Shown: positions 33,187 through 41,802 of the stretch, piece after piece | Layout of the letters: the number at the start of each line of letters is the position of its first letter | Position numbering within the stretch: position 1 is the first letter of the stretch | From: Micromonospora sediminimaris | GTDB lineage: Bacteria > Actinomycetota > Actinomycetes > Mycobacteriales > Micromonosporaceae | NCBI GenBank assembly: GCA_900112325.1 | Contig: FOLJ01000006.1 | Span: 124,001 to 188,000, forward strand | Reading direction: 5' to 3' | Length of the DNA: 64,000 nucleotides | The notes under the pieces: generated by a model | Databases searched by the model: none | Told to the model about the DNA's origin: nothing | Seen by the model: only the letters and a program-made list of their open reading frames with translations | Made by a program: the position numbers and the translations under genes

Positions 33187-33240
33187 GATCATGAGGTTGG
33201 CGGCAACCGGAGAGATCAACTGCCGCCCAACCTCATGATC
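33187..33240. repeat. Inverted repeat, TTGATCAWGARGTT family, divergent copy 3
   Basis: Arms GATCATGAGGTTGGCGGCA (33187-33205) and 33221-33240 pair with one single-base bulge around a 15-base loop. The outer part TTGATCATGAGGTT differs from the other two copies at two positions. It follows the TIGR03083-like gene by 18 bases, and those 18 bases hold another partial copy of the arm (GAGGTTGGGCGGG). Confidence 0.8.
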
Positions 33241-33258
33241 GACGAGGTTGGGCGGGGG

Positions 33259-34023
33259 TCAGCCGGTGCGTACGCCGTCGAGCAGGGTGCGGTCGCCGGA
33301 GACGGTCAGGGTGTCGAAGCTGACCCGGCCCCAGAGCGCCAGCAGCAGGTCGCTGGCGGTGCCGGTGACCTGCACCCGGGCATGGTGGTCGTCGTGGTCG
33401 AGGATGGTGCCGGTGTCGAGCAGGGCGACCCCCTCGCCGCGCAGCCGCAGATACCACTCCTGGTCGGCGTCGGTGGCGGTCAATCGGACCACGCCCGCCC
33501 ACGGGCCGCCCGACCTGCGCCGGCCCGCCGGCAGCCAGGTGTCCAGCACCTCGCTCACCCCGTCGGCCGCGAGCTTGGCCTCGACCGGCTCACCTGCGGC
33601 GATGGCGAGCTGGGCGTCCCAGCGGTGCACCGCCGTCTCATGGGCCATCCGCCGTGGCCAGAAGCCCGCCTTCTTCGGCTGCGGAGCCCAGTTCCAAGCC
33701 GGCGCCTCCGGGTCGAGGGAGTCGAAGAGCGCCATCAGTTCGTCGTACGCCTGCTGCCACTGCTGCACGGCGGTGACGTCCGCCGCCGGCTCGACCGGCT
33801 GTGACCGGCTCTGCTGTGGTGCCGACGGGTCGCCCGAGCCGGCCACGGCATGCACCCACCGGTAGACGCCGGCGAGATGGCGGGTCAGGTCGGTCACGGT
33901 CCAACCGGGGCAGGACAGCACAGGTGTCTCGGGCGGTGCCTCGGCCACCGCGGCAGCGAACGCCGGGCCCTCCGCCCGGAGCGCGCCGATCCAGAAATCC
34001 TTGGTGCCGTGCAATCTGCTCAT
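33259..34023 (-). CDS. Maleylpyruvate-isomerase-like mycothiol-dependent enzyme (TIGR03083 type)
   Basis: The protein has 254 residues from ATG 34023, chosen because GGGAGG precedes it by six bases. The N-terminal DinB-like four-helix domain shows the family markers VLSCPGWTVTDLTRHLAGVYRWVHAV and FWPRRMAHETAVHRWDAQLA, with His residues for a metal. The C-terminal about 80 residues form an SCP2-like/MDMPI_C domain (EWYLRLRGEGVALLD..ARVQVTGTASDLLLALWGR). Members are thought to use mycothiol; the exact reaction is unknown. Confidence 0.9.
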   Translation of the reverse strand: MSRLHGTKDFWIGALRAEGPAFAAAVAEAPPETPVLSCPGWTVTDLTRHLAGVYRWVHAVAGSGDPSAPQQSRSQPVEPAADVTAVQQWQQAYDELMALFDSLDPEAPAWNWAPQPKKAGFWPRRMAHETAVHRWDAQLAIAAGEPVEAKLAADGVSEVLDTWLPAGRRRSGGPWAGVVRLTATDADQEWYLRLRGEGVALLDTGTILDHDDHHARVQVTGTASDLLLALWGRVSFDTLTVSGDRTLLDGVRTG

Positions 34024-34080
34024 CGCCATCCTCCCGGGGGTGACCGGGCCACCAGTGGGTGCCACGGCTACCCCTCAGCC

Positions 34081-34086
34081 TAGGGT
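34081..34086 (+). promoter_or_regulatory. -10 box TAGGGT for murB
   Basis: TAGGGT stands seven bases before GTG 34094, which fixes the murB start and predicts a leaderless mRNA. Confidence 0.55.
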
Positions 34087-34093
34087 GAGAGGC

Positions 34094-35176
34094 GTGTCTG
34101 ACGTCTACGCCCAGCCGACAGCCGCCGCGCAACCCGCCAGCACGGACGATCTGGCGCAATACACGACATTGTGCCTGGGTGGGCCCGCCGGCCGGGTGGT
34201 CAGCGCCACAAACGCCGACGAGATCGTCAGCCGGGTACGCGAGGCGGGCACCGAGATCCTCCTGATCGCCGGCGGTAGCAACGTGGTGATCGGTGACGGT
34301 GGCTTCCCCGGCACGGTGGTGCTCGTCCGCTCCCGGGGGCTGCGGGTGCTCACCGAGGACGAGCAGACCGTGACGGTACGGGTCGAGGCCGGCGAGCCGT
34401 GGGACGACCTGGTCGCCGCGACGGTACGCAACGGCTGGTCAGGGCTGGAGTGCCTGTCCGGCATCCCCGGCTCGACCGGTGCCACGCCGATCCAGAACGT
34501 CGGGGCGTACGGGCAGGAGGTCGCCGAGACCATCACCGCCGTGCAGGTCTACGACCGGACGGCCGGCGCGGTCGGGCAGGTCGAGGCCGCCGACTGCGGC
34601 TTCGCCTACCGGTCCAGCATCTTCAAGTACAACGAGCGCTGGGTGGTGCTCTCGGTGGACTTCCGGCTGGCCCGTTCGCCGCTGTCCGGCCCGGTGCGCT
34701 ACGCGGAGCTGGCCCGGGCGCTCGGCGTCGAGGTCGGTGACCGGGTGCCACTGGACCAGGCCCGGACCACGGTGCTGGGACTGCGCGCGGGCAAGGGCAT
34801 GGTGCTCGACGCGGGCGACCCCGACACCCGCTCCGTCGGCTCGTTCTTCACCAATCCGGTCCTCGACGCCGCCGCGTACGAACAGTTGCGGCAGCGGGCC
34901 AACGGGCTGGGTGAGCCGCCGGCGTGGCCCGGTGCCGGCGGCGTGGTCAAGGTCAGCGCCGCCTGGCTGATCGACAAGGCCGGTTTCGGCAAGGGGTATC
35001 CCGGCCCCGAGGGCACGGCCATCTCCACCAAGCACACCCTCGCCCTGACCAACCCCACCGGCACCGCCAGCGCTCAGGCCCTGCTCACCCTGGCCCGCGA
35101 GATCCGCGACGGCGTCCAGTCCCGCTTCGGCGTAACCCTCCACCCCGAACCCGTCCTCATCAACTGCACCCTCTAA
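34094..35176 (+). CDS. murB: UDP-N-acetylenolpyruvoylglucosamine reductase
   Basis: The protein has 360 residues from GTG 34094. The FAD-binding PCMH fold is clear: LIAGGSNVVIGD, LECLSGIPGSTGATPIQNVGAYGQEV (flavin and substrate site), DCGFAYRSSIFK, GSFFTNPVL with the catalytic Ser, and VSAAWLIDKAGF near the end. It is the type I enzyme. It reduces the enolpyruvyl group to lactate with NADPH, making UDP-MurNAc for peptidoglycan. It ends four bases before a 60-bp perfect palindrome. Confidence 0.97.
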   Translation: MSDVYAQPTAAAQPASTDDLAQYTTLCLGGPAGRVVSATNADEIVSRVREAGTEILLIAGGSNVVIGDGGFPGTVVLVRSRGLRVLTEDEQTVTVRVEAGEPWDDLVAATVRNGWSGLECLSGIPGSTGATPIQNVGAYGQEVAETITAVQVYDRTAGAVGQVEAADCGFAYRSSIFKYNERWVVLSVDFRLARSPLSGPVRYAELARALGVEVGDRVPLDQARTTVLGLRAGKGMVLDAGDPDTRSVGSFFTNPVLDAAAYEQLRQRANGLGEPPAWPGAGGVVKVSAAWLIDKAGFGKGYPGPEGTAISTKHTLALTNPTGTASAQALLTLAREIRDGVQSRFGVTLHPEPVLINCTL

Positions 35177-35180
35177 CCGG

Positions 35181-35240
35181 GTTGATCAAGAAGTTTGCGT
35201 CAGCTTCCGCGCGGAAGCTGACGCAAACTTCTTGATCAAC
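35181..35240. repeat. 60-bp perfect palindrome without loop, TTGATCAWGARGTT family, copy 2
   Basis: Two 30-bp arms (35181-35210 and 35211-35240) are exact reverse complements with no spacer. The arm starts GTTGATCAAGAAGTTTGCGT. It lies between the convergent murB and methyltransferase genes, four bases after the murB stop and 20 bases from the other stop. Confidence 0.96.
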
Positions 35241-35260
35241 TCCGTGTCCGCCGGGCTCGT

Positions 35261-36049
35261 TCAGGTGGGGGATACTGCGGGCCAGGGGACGGTGAGGTGG
35301 CCGTGGCGCCAGTGGCGGGGGCGGCCGAGGACGGGCCAGCCCTGGGCGCGGACAGCCGACACGGTGTGCAACCAACGTTGGCGCGGGCCAAAGGGGGCGT
35401 AGCCGGCGGCGGCCCGCCAGGCGTCGTCCAGGGCCCGGATCAGGTCGTGGATCCGCTCGCCCGGTACGTTGCGGTGGATCAGCGCCTTGGGTAGCCGTTC
35501 GGCCAGCTCGGCCGGACTTTCCAGCGTCGTCAGCCGAGCGGCCAGGGTCAGCGAGCGCGGTCCGTCGGCTTCGAGCAGCACCCACCCGCCGAGGCGTCCC
35601 AGCTCGTCGCAGGTCCCCTCCACCAGCAGCCCACCCCGCGCCAGCCGGGCGCACATCGTGGCCCACGCGTCGGCCACCTCGCTCTCGTCGTACTGGCGCA
35701 GCACGTTGAACGCGCGGACCAGGGTGGGGCGCAGACCGGCCAGCTCGAAGCCGCCCCGGGCGAAGGTGAGCCCGGGTGGGTCGGCGGCGGGTTGCGCGTC
35801 GGCGACGCGTACCGGATCGATCTCCAGCCCGACCACCCGCACGTCCGGGCGGACCCGGGCGGCGAGCCGATCCCGCAGCTCCACCGCGGTCACCGGGGTC
35901 GCGCCGTAACCGAGGTCCACCACAAGCGGGTCTGGCGCGGCGCGCAGCGGATCAGCGCAGGTCTCCACGATCCAGTTGTCGACCCGGCGGAGCCGGTTGG
36001 GATTCGTGGTTCCCCGGGTCGCCGCGCCGAGCGGCCGGGACGCCGGCAT
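35261..36049 (-). CDS. SAM-dependent methyltransferase-like protein
   Basis: The protein has 262 residues from ATG 36049, five bases after the SDR stop. The sequence LVVDLGYGATPVTAVELRDRL carries a Rossmann glycine-rich motif, followed by VRVVGLEIDPVRV (acidic ribose contact), FNVLRQYDESEVADAWATMCARLARGGLLVEGTCDELGRLGGW. This is the layout of class I methyltransferases, with an unusual D-x-G-Y-G motif I. The substrate is unknown. It is cotranscribed with the SDR gene. Confidence 0.85.
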   Translation of the reverse strand: MPASRPLGAATRGTTNPNRLRRVDNWIVETCADPLRAAPDPLVVDLGYGATPVTAVELRDRLAARVRPDVRVVGLEIDPVRVADAQPAADPPGLTFARGGFELAGLRPTLVRAFNVLRQYDESEVADAWATMCARLARGGLLVEGTCDELGRLGGWVLLEADGPRSLTLAARLTTLESPAELAERLPKALIHRNVPGERIHDLIRALDDAWRAAAGYAPFGPRQRWLHTVSAVRAQGWPVLGRPRHWRHGHLTVPWPAVSPT

Positions 36050-36054
36050 CACCG

Positions 36055-36819
36055 TCAGCCCGTCCGGTGCACCTTGTGCTGGGCGGCCTGGGCCAGCGGC
36101 CGGACCACGAGACGGTCCACGTTGACGTGCTGCGGTCTGGTGGCGCACCAGGCGATGCAGTCGGCGACGTCCTCGGCGAGCAGCGGCTCCGCGACCCCGG
36201 CGTAGACCGCCTCCGCCCGCTCGACGTCCCCGTTGAAGCGGGTCAACGAGAACTCGTCGGTCTTCACCATGCCCGGGTCGATTTCGATCACCCGCACCGG
36301 GCGCCCGCACAACTCCAGCCGCAACGTGCCCGCGATCGCGGTCTGCGCGTGCTTGGCTGCGGTGTAGCCGCCCCCACCCTCGTAGACGGTGAAGCCGGCG
36401 GTCGACGAGACGACGACGACGGTGCCGGACCCGGAACTCTCCAGCGCTGGCAACAGCGCCTGGGTGACCCGCAGCGTGCCGAGCACATTGACGTCGTACA
36501 TCCACTGCCAGTCACCGACCGCGCCGGACTCCACCGGATCCAGCCCACGTGCCCCGCCCGCGTTGTTCACCAGGAGGGTCACCGGCCCGCCGGCCTGCTG
36601 CGCGGCCCGGGCGAGGTCGGCCACCGACTCGTCGGAGGTGACGTCACAGCGCACCGCGGTGGCGGAACCGCCGGCTGCGGTGATCTCCGCGACCAGTTCG
36701 GCCAGGCGGTCGGTACGCCGCGCCGCGGCGAGCACGTGGAACCCCTCGTCCGCGAGCCGCCGGGCGGTGGCGGCGCCGATCCCGCTGGATGCTCCGGTGA
36801 CGATCGCGACACGACTCAT
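36055..36819 (-). CDS. Short-chain dehydrogenase (Rv0484c-like)
   Basis: The protein has 254 residues from ATG 36819. Classical SDR motifs are VTGASSGIGAATARRLADEG, LVNNAGGARGLD, VVVSSTAGFTVYEGGGGYTAAKHAQTAI (Ser..Tyr-x-x-x-Lys) and VIEIDPGMVKTDEF. NADP(H) preference is suggested by AARRTDR after the second strand. Its place between murB and mshA matches Rv0484c in M. tuberculosis. The substrate is unknown. A GAGAAT element six bases before ATG is a weak -10. Confidence 0.93.
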   Translation of the reverse strand: MSRVAIVTGASSGIGAATARRLADEGFHVLAAARRTDRLAELVAEITAAGGSATAVRCDVTSDESVADLARAAQQAGGPVTLLVNNAGGARGLDPVESGAVGDWQWMYDVNVLGTLRVTQALLPALESSGSGTVVVVSSTAGFTVYEGGGGYTAAKHAQTAIAGTLRLELCGRPVRVIEIDPGMVKTDEFSLTRFNGDVERAEAVYAGVAEPLLAEDVADCIAWCATRPQHVNVDRLVVRPLAQAAQHKVHRTG

Positions 36820-37003
36820 CCGGCCATTCTCGCCCCCCGCCATCGGATGGCGGGCGGCACGGTCGCCATGAGGTCGGTCACGCCCGAAGGCCTGCCCGAC
36901 GTATTACCCGTCGCCGATCGGGAAGATGACATCCGGCGCGGAGTGTTGACGCAGAAGCGCCGGTCGTGCGGGGACGGCATCAACCGTGGCAAAGGGAGCG
37001 GAA

Positions 37004-38353
37004 GTGGCGGAAGAGCACACCGGTGTCGGTCGTCAGCGAGGTTCCCTGCCGTGGCCGCGTCCCCGGCGGATCGCGACACTGTCGGTACACACCTCACCGT
37101 TGCACCAGCCGGGTACCGGAGACGCGGGCGGCATGAACGTCTACATCCTGGAGGTGTCCCGGCGACTGGCCGAGGCGAACGTCGAGGTCGAGATCTTCAC
37201 CCGGGCCACCTCGGGCGACCTGCCGCCGGTGGTGGAGGTGGCCCCCGGAGTGCACGTCCGGCACGTGATGGCCGGCCCGCTGGAGGGCCTGACCAAGGAG
37301 GAACTGCCCGGCCAGCTCTGCGCGTTCACCGCGGGCGTGCTGCGCGCCGAGGCGGCCCGCCCGCCGGGCCACTACGACCTCATCCACTCCCACTACTGGC
37401 TCTCCGGGCAGGTCGGCTGGCTGGCCAAGGATCGCTGGGGGTTGCCGCTGGTGCACACCGCGCACACCCTCGCCAAGGTGAAGAACGCGCAGCTCGCTGC
37501 CGGTGACCGGCCGGAGCCGAAGGCGCGCGTGATCGGTGAGGAGCAGGTGGTCGCGGAGGCGGACCGGCTGGTGGCGAACACCCGGGTCGAGGCGCGGGAC
37601 CTGATCGGCCGGTACGACGCGGACCCCACCCGGGTGACGGTGGTCGAGCCCGGGGTGGATCTGGAGCGGTTCCGTCCCGCTGCCGGCGACCGGGACGCGG
37701 CGACCACGGCCGCCCGGGTTCGGCTGGGCCTGCCGACCCGTGGTCATCTGGTCGCCTTCGTCGGGCGGATCCAGCCGCTGAAGGCGCCCGACGTTCTCAT
37801 CCGCTCGATCGCCGCCCTCCGGGCGCGGGATCCCGAGCTGGCCCGTGAGGTGGCGGTGGTGATCTGCGGCGGGCCCAGCGGCACCGGGCTGAACCGGCCA
37901 ACCGCGCTTATCGAACTGGCCGCCTCGCTCGGCGTCACCGACCGAGTGCACTTCCTGCCGCCGCGCACCGGAGTGGAACTGCCCCTGCTGTACCAGGCGG
38001 CCGACCTGGTCGCGGTGCCGTCGTACAACGAATCCTTCGGTCTGGTCGCGCTGGAGGCCCAGGCCTGCGGTACGCCCGTGGTGGCCGCCGCCGTCGGCGG
38101 ACTGGTCACCGCGGTGCGTGACCAGGTCAGCGGGGTACTGGTGCGCGGACATGACCCGGCGGACTGGGCGGGTACGCTGGCCCGCCTGTTGCCCGACCGG
38201 GCCCGACGGGCGGAGTTGTCCGCGGGAGCCGCCCGGCATGCCCGAGCCTTCTCCTGGCATCGCACGGCCGCCGGCCTGCTCAGCGTCTACGGTGAGGCGA
38301 TCGCCGACCATCGGGCCGGCCTCACCGCAGAACTCACCGCCTCCTGCTGTTGA
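37004..38353 (+). CDS. mshA: D-inositol-3-phosphate glycosyltransferase (mycothiol synthesis)
   Basis: The protein has 449 residues from GTG 37004, with AGGGAG five bases upstream; a GTG at 36986 would add six residues. It is a GT4 GT-B enzyme with the MshA markers [96 protein letters not shown] and [24 protein letters not shown] (the E-x7-E motif). It transfers GlcNAc to inositol 3-phosphate, the first step of mycothiol synthesis, and confirms a mycothiol-producing actinobacterium. Confidence 0.97.
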   Translation: MAEEHTGVGRQRGSLPWPRPRRIATLSVHTSPLHQPGTGDAGGMNVYILEVSRRLAEANVEVEIFTRATSGDLPPVVEVAPGVHVRHVMAGPLEGLTKEELPGQLCAFTAGVLRAEAARPPGHYDLIHSHYWLSGQVGWLAKDRWGLPLVHTAHTLAKVKNAQLAAGDRPEPKARVIGEEQVVAEADRLVANTRVEARDLIGRYDADPTRVTVVEPGVDLERFRPAAGDRDAATTAARVRLGLPTRGHLVAFVGRIQPLKAPDVLIRSIAALRARDPELAREVAVVICGGPSGTGLNRPTALIELAASLGVTDRVHFLPPRTGVELPLLYQAADLVAVPSYNESFGLVALEAQACGTPVVAAAVGGLVTAVRDQVSGVLVRGHDPADWAGTLARLLPDRARRAELSAGAARHARAFSWHRTAAGLLSVYGEAIADHRAGLTAELTASCC

Positions 38354-38414
38354 GCGCAGGACGGGCTGGGCCGACCGCGTCCGGTCCCTCCCGGCGACGC
38401 GGTGGTGATCGTCG

Positions 38415-38420
38415 TAGAGT
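38415..38420 (+). promoter_or_regulatory. -10 box TAGAGT for the YbjN-type gene
   Basis: TAGAGT lies seven bases before ATG 38428. The gene therefore has its own leaderless start although it follows mshA by only 74 bases. Confidence 0.5.
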
Positions 38421-38427
38421 TGGCCGG

Positions 38428-38961
38428 ATGAGCGACCTCGGTGCACTGATCGAGTCCGTCTGCGCGGAGCGGGACCTCGCCTGCGAGTCCACCGGCCCGG
38501 GGTCGTACGCGGTGACCCTGCCCGGTACGCACAAGCTCAAGACGATCTGCAACCTGATCGTCGGTGAGCACGCGCTGCGGATCGAGGCGTTCGTGATGCG
38601 TCAGCCGGACGAGCGGCGCGAGGAGCTGTGGGCCTGGTTGTTGCAGCGCAACGCCAAGATGTACGCCGTGTCGTTCTCCATCGACGCGGTCGGTGACGTC
38701 TACCTCACCGGCCGGGTCAACCCGGACGGTGTCGACGCCGACGAGTTGGATCGGCTGCTCGGCGCGGTACTTACCTACGCCGACGAGTCCTTCGACACGA
38801 TGCTGGAAATCGGCTTCGGCAGCTCGATCCGCCGCGAGTGGGAGTGGCGGGTGAAGCGCGGTGAGTCGACCGCCAACCTGGCCGCCTTCGCGCACCTGTT
38901 CGAGCCCTCGGAGGCCGCCCGGTCGGCTCCGCCGGCAGCCGGGAACTCGGACGCCTCTTGA
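38428..38961 (+). CDS. YbjN-domain protein (Rv0487-like)
   Basis: The protein has 177 residues from ATG. The sequence LKTICNLIVGEHALRIEAFVMRQPDERREELWAWLLQRNAKMYAVSFSIDAVGDVYLTGRVNP..LDRLLGAVLTYADESFDTMLEIGF fits the YbjN/T3SS-chaperone-like fold, seen in Rv0487 next to mshA in M. tuberculosis. YbjN proteins are linked to stress phenotypes; the molecular role is unknown. The last 25 residues are Ala/Pro-rich and disordered. Confidence 0.88.
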   Translation: MSDLGALIESVCAERDLACESTGPGSYAVTLPGTHKLKTICNLIVGEHALRIEAFVMRQPDERREELWAWLLQRNAKMYAVSFSIDAVGDVYLTGRVNPDGVDADELDRLLGAVLTYADESFDTMLEIGFGSSIRREWEWRVKRGESTANLAAFAHLFEPSEAARSAPPAAGNSDAS

Positions 38962-39067
38962 CGGCAGCCGGAGGTTCGGACCGCTCCTGACGGGTAAGCC
39001 GCTGCGCGCGGTGCGGCGTTGGGACCCGCCGCGCCGAGACGGCGAGTGGCGAGGAGCGTGAGCATCC

Positions 39068-40078
39068 ATGGCTCAGCGAAGCAGCTCGGGTCGCGGCGGG
39101 ACCGCGACCAGGACCAGGCGGCAGGGCGGCAACCAGACCCCGAACACGCCACGGATCTCCGAGTCGGAGATCTCCCGCATGCGGGTGGACGACATTCGGG
39201 GACAGCTGCGGCGACACGGGGTCTCCGGCATCTCGGCCCTGCGTAAGCCGGAACTTGTGAAGACGTTGGCGAAGACGCTGCGATCCAGCGGTGCCGGGCG
39301 CCGTAGCAGCGGCCCGGCCGGCCGGGCCGGCGCCACGAAGGCGTCCGGCACGAAACAGGCGGCTTCCGGCCGGACGGCGCCGGGGCGGGCCAAAGCAGCG
39401 CCGGGACGGGCCAAGGCGGCGCCGGGACGGGCCAAGGCGGCGCCGGAACGGGCCAAGGCGGCACCGGCGAAACGGGCTGCTCCGGCGCGCAAGGCGACCG
39501 GCGCGGCGGCCAGGTCGACCGCCGGCACCGCCCGCAAGGCGACAAGTGCGGCGCGCAGGTCCGAGACGGGTACGGCGCGGAAGAGCACGGCCGGAGCGCG
39601 GAAATCGGCCCCGCGCAAGTCGGCCCTGAGCGGCACGACGACCACCCGCGCCCGTAAGGCGGTACCCACCCGCCGTCCGGCCGAGGCTCGGCCGGCCCGT
39701 GGTGGCGCGGCCCGGACCGGTCGGTCGACGTCGCGGTCGGTCCGGTCGTCGCAGCTGATCTCCTCGCTTCAGGACCGGCCGGAGCGCCCCGGCCGCAGCC
39801 TGGTGACCAACAACCATGACGTCATTCGGCGGTGGGCCCGGGAGCGGGGCGCCAAGCCGGCGACGATCAGCGGTACCGAGCGTGCGGGTCGGGCCGGGGT
39901 GCTGACGTTCAACATTCCGGGTTACCGGGAGAGCAGCCGGATCCGCGAGATCACCTGGGACGAGTGGTTTCACACCTTCGACCTGCGCCGGCTGAACCTG
40001 ATCTATCAGGAGCAGATGCGGGACGGCCGGCAGAGCAATTTCTTCCGGACCGAATCACCCGATCGTGAGGATGGGTGA
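39068..40078 (+). CDS. Rho-N and histone-H1-like basic protein with conserved C-terminal domain
   Basis: The protein has 336 residues from ATG. Residues about 30-78 are a Rho-N/SAP-like helical motif (ISESEISRMRVDDIRGQLRRHGVSGISALRKPELVKTLAKTL). Residues about 80-225 are an extremely Ala/Lys/Arg/Gly/Ser-rich linker like histone H1. Residues about 228-336 are a distinct conserved domain (VTNNHDVIRRWARERGAKPATISGT..VLTFNIPGYRESSRIREITWDEWFHTFDLRRLNLIYQEQM..SNFFR) common as a small stand-alone protein in actinobacteria. Nucleic-acid binding is likely, with nucleoid or RNA as possible partners. The linker contains a four-copy 21-bp repeat. Confidence 0.85.
   Translation: MAQRSSSGRGGTATRTRRQGGNQTPNTPRISESEISRMRVDDIRGQLRRHGVSGISALRKPELVKTLAKTLRSSGAGRRSSGPAGRAGATKASGTKQAASGRTAPGRAKAAPGRAKAAPGRAKAAPERAKAAPAKRAAPARKATGAAARSTAGTARKATSAARRSETGTARKSTAGARKSAPRKSALSGTTTTRARKAVPTRRPAEARPARGGAARTGRSTSRSVRSSQLISSLQDRPERPGRSLVTNNHDVIRRWARERGAKPATISGTERAGRAGVLTFNIPGYRESSRIREITWDEWFHTFDLRRLNLIYQEQMRDGRQSNFFRTESPDREDG
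39377..39460 (+). repeat. Four 21-bp tandem repeats in the Rho-N gene
   Basis: Units of GCGCCGGGACGGGCCAAGGC plus one base repeat at 39377, 39398, 39419 and 39440. The second and third are identical. They encode A-P-G-R-A-K-A. Copy number is likely variable between strains. Confidence 0.85.
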
Positions 40079-40448
40079 GAGGTTTGCGGGAATAGCACTC
40101 GGGTACCCGCAGTTGGCCTTGACCGAGGGCCTAAGCGCCGTCTCCAAGGGGATCGCGCTGTGACGGGCGAGACAGCCGCTCAGGTTGAATCGCGAGGTCG
40201 GGCCGCACTAGCTTTATTGCACCGCGTCACGCTCGGTACCGTTCGGGGGAGCGGCGGATCGATCAGATCTGTGCAGCCGGGCGAGACGCGGGGGACGGGT
40301 GGACCGACACCGTTGGGGGACGGTGGCCCACCTGTTTGGACCGGCGGCGCGAGCGGGCGTCGCTTACGGGGGTGAGTGCCGCCCGCCGCCGCCGGTCGTA
40401 CGACGTGAAATGCCCGGCACGACTTCGTGCCGGGCATTACGCGTGGGC
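40079..40448. other. 370-bp non-coding region with stem-loops
   Basis: No convincing coding frame is seen. A hairpin CACCGT-TGGGGG-ACGGTG lies at 40308-40325; its minus-strand loop is CCCCCA. Two further G-runs of five (40245-40249 and 40290-40294) also sit near short complementary bases, so a structured RNA is possible. The region ends with a strong hairpin at 40409-40438. Confidence 0.4.
40409..40438 (-). terminator. Hairpin terminator downstream of the first MFS gene
   Basis: Arms AATGCCCGGCACGA and TCGTGCCGGGCATT (14 bp, minimal loop) lie ten bases beyond the stop of the MFS gene at 40449. The stem is strong, but no T-tract follows, as is usual in high-GC actinobacteria. It could also stop plus-strand transcripts. 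Confidence 0.75.
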
Positions 40449-41750
40449 TCAGGAATGCCCGGCCAGCGACGGCTCGGCCCGTTCGCCCTGACCACGCAGG
40501 GTGGCCACGCGTCGCTCCCGCGCCGGCCCGGCGAACAGGTGCGCACCGGCGGCCAACAGACCCAGTGCGCCGACCAGCAGCCAGTGCCCGTCGCCCCAGC
40601 GTTGCAGGCTGAAGCCGCCGAGCGTCGGCGCGATGAAGGACGCTGCCGGGAAGGCCAGGTAGAACACCGACTGGTAGCGGGCCCGCAGCGCCGGTGGCGC
40701 CAGGTCCGCGTTGATCTGTGCGTTGGGTGGCGCGGCCAGCATCGAGCCGACCGTCCAGACCAGGCAGGCGCCCAGGTAGAACACGAGGTCGTCGGCGACG
40801 GCGAGCGCGCCGAAGCCGACGGCGAGCAGCGCCGTCGACAGGGCCAGCACGTGGGCCTTCCGGTGCCGGTCGATGAGCCGGGGTACGAACAACTGCCCGA
40901 GCACGATCAGGACGCCGCCTAGGGCCACCACCGCGCCGTACGACGACGGCCCCAACCCGTCGGCCCGCATGGCCAACGGCATGATCGTCGACGCCTGCAT
41001 GGTCAGTACGGCGAGGACGAAGGTCAGCCCGACGAAGACCAGGAAGTGCCGATCGGTAAGCGCGGTGTGCAGCCCCGGGCGACGCGGGCGGCGGGGGCCG
41101 GCGGCCGGACTCGCCCGCATCTGCCGACGGGCCAGCGTCTCCGGAACCTTCCAGGCGATCAGCGCGGCGGTCGCCACCGTGGCGACCGCGTCGACCAGGA
41201 AGAGGGCCACGTAGCTTGCCTCGGCCAGCAGACCGGCCAGCAGCGACGCGACGGCCATGCCGAGGTTGAACGCCCAGAACTGCAGGTTGAAGGCGCGGGA
41301 CCGGCGATGTTCCGGTACCACGTCGACGATCGCGGCCACGAAGGCCGGGCTCGGCACGGAGTGCGTGACCCCGACCAGCAGGGCGAGTGCCGCGATCACG
41401 CCCAGGTGCTGGCTGAGCGCCAGCGCGACCATCAGGGCGGCGGTGACCAGGTGAGCTGCCACCAGGGTCGAGCGTCGGCCCCAGCGGTCGGCGAGGACCC
41501 CACCGAGCAGCACCCCGACCGCACCACCCGCGCCGTACGCGCCCACCACCACGCCGGCCAGCGACTCGCTGGCCCCCCGGGCCGCGGTCAGGTAGAGCGA
41601 CAAAAAGAGCATCGCGAACGCGCCGGCCCGGTTGATCAGCAGGCCGGCCCAGAGGTACCAGAAGGTCGCGGGCAGGCCACCTGCGGTGTCGGTCAGCCAG
41701 CGACGAAGCGCCCCGGCCGGCACCCCGACCTTGCCAATCTGTTCGGACAC
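40449..41750 (-). CDS. MFS transporter (first of two tandem paralogues)
   Basis: The protein has 433 residues from GTG 41750 and twelve predicted membrane helices. The MFS loop motif between helices 2 and 3 is GVLADRWGRRSTL. The N-terminus RRWLTDTAGGLPATFWYLWAGLLINRAGAF is nearly the same as in the neighbour at 41803. It is a drug or metabolite exporter-like family member with unknown substrate. The two genes are tandem, 52 bases apart, on the same strand. Confidence 0.93.
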   Translation of the reverse strand: MSEQIGKVGVPAGALRRWLTDTAGGLPATFWYLWAGLLINRAGAFAMLFLSLYLTAARGASESLAGVVVGAYGAGGAVGVLLGGVLADRWGRRSTLVAAHLVTAALMVALALSQHLGVIAALALLVGVTHSVPSPAFVAAIVDVVPEHRRSRAFNLQFWAFNLGMAVASLLAGLLAEASYVALFLVDAVATVATAALIAWKVPETLARRQMRASPAAGPRRPRRPGLHTALTDRHFLVFVGLTFVLAVLTMQASTIMPLAMRADGLGPSSYGAVVALGGVLIVLGQLFVPRLIDRHRKAHVLALSTALLAVGFGALAVADDLVFYLGACLVWTVGSMLAAPPNAQINADLAPPALRARYQSVFYLAFPAASFIAPTLGGFSLQRWGDGHWLLVGALGLLAAGAHLFAGPARERRVATLRGQGERAEPSLAGHS

Positions 41751-41802
41751 CTAACAGATCTTGCCCGGGCTGATCGGCGGGTGGGACGCGGGGTGGCGGG
41801 GT

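Noticed and set aside
39377..39460. 21-bp tandem repeats as an intergenic or CRISPR-like array
   Set aside because: They are in frame within the Rho-N gene, have no unique spacers and encode a regular A-P-G-R-A-K-A linker.
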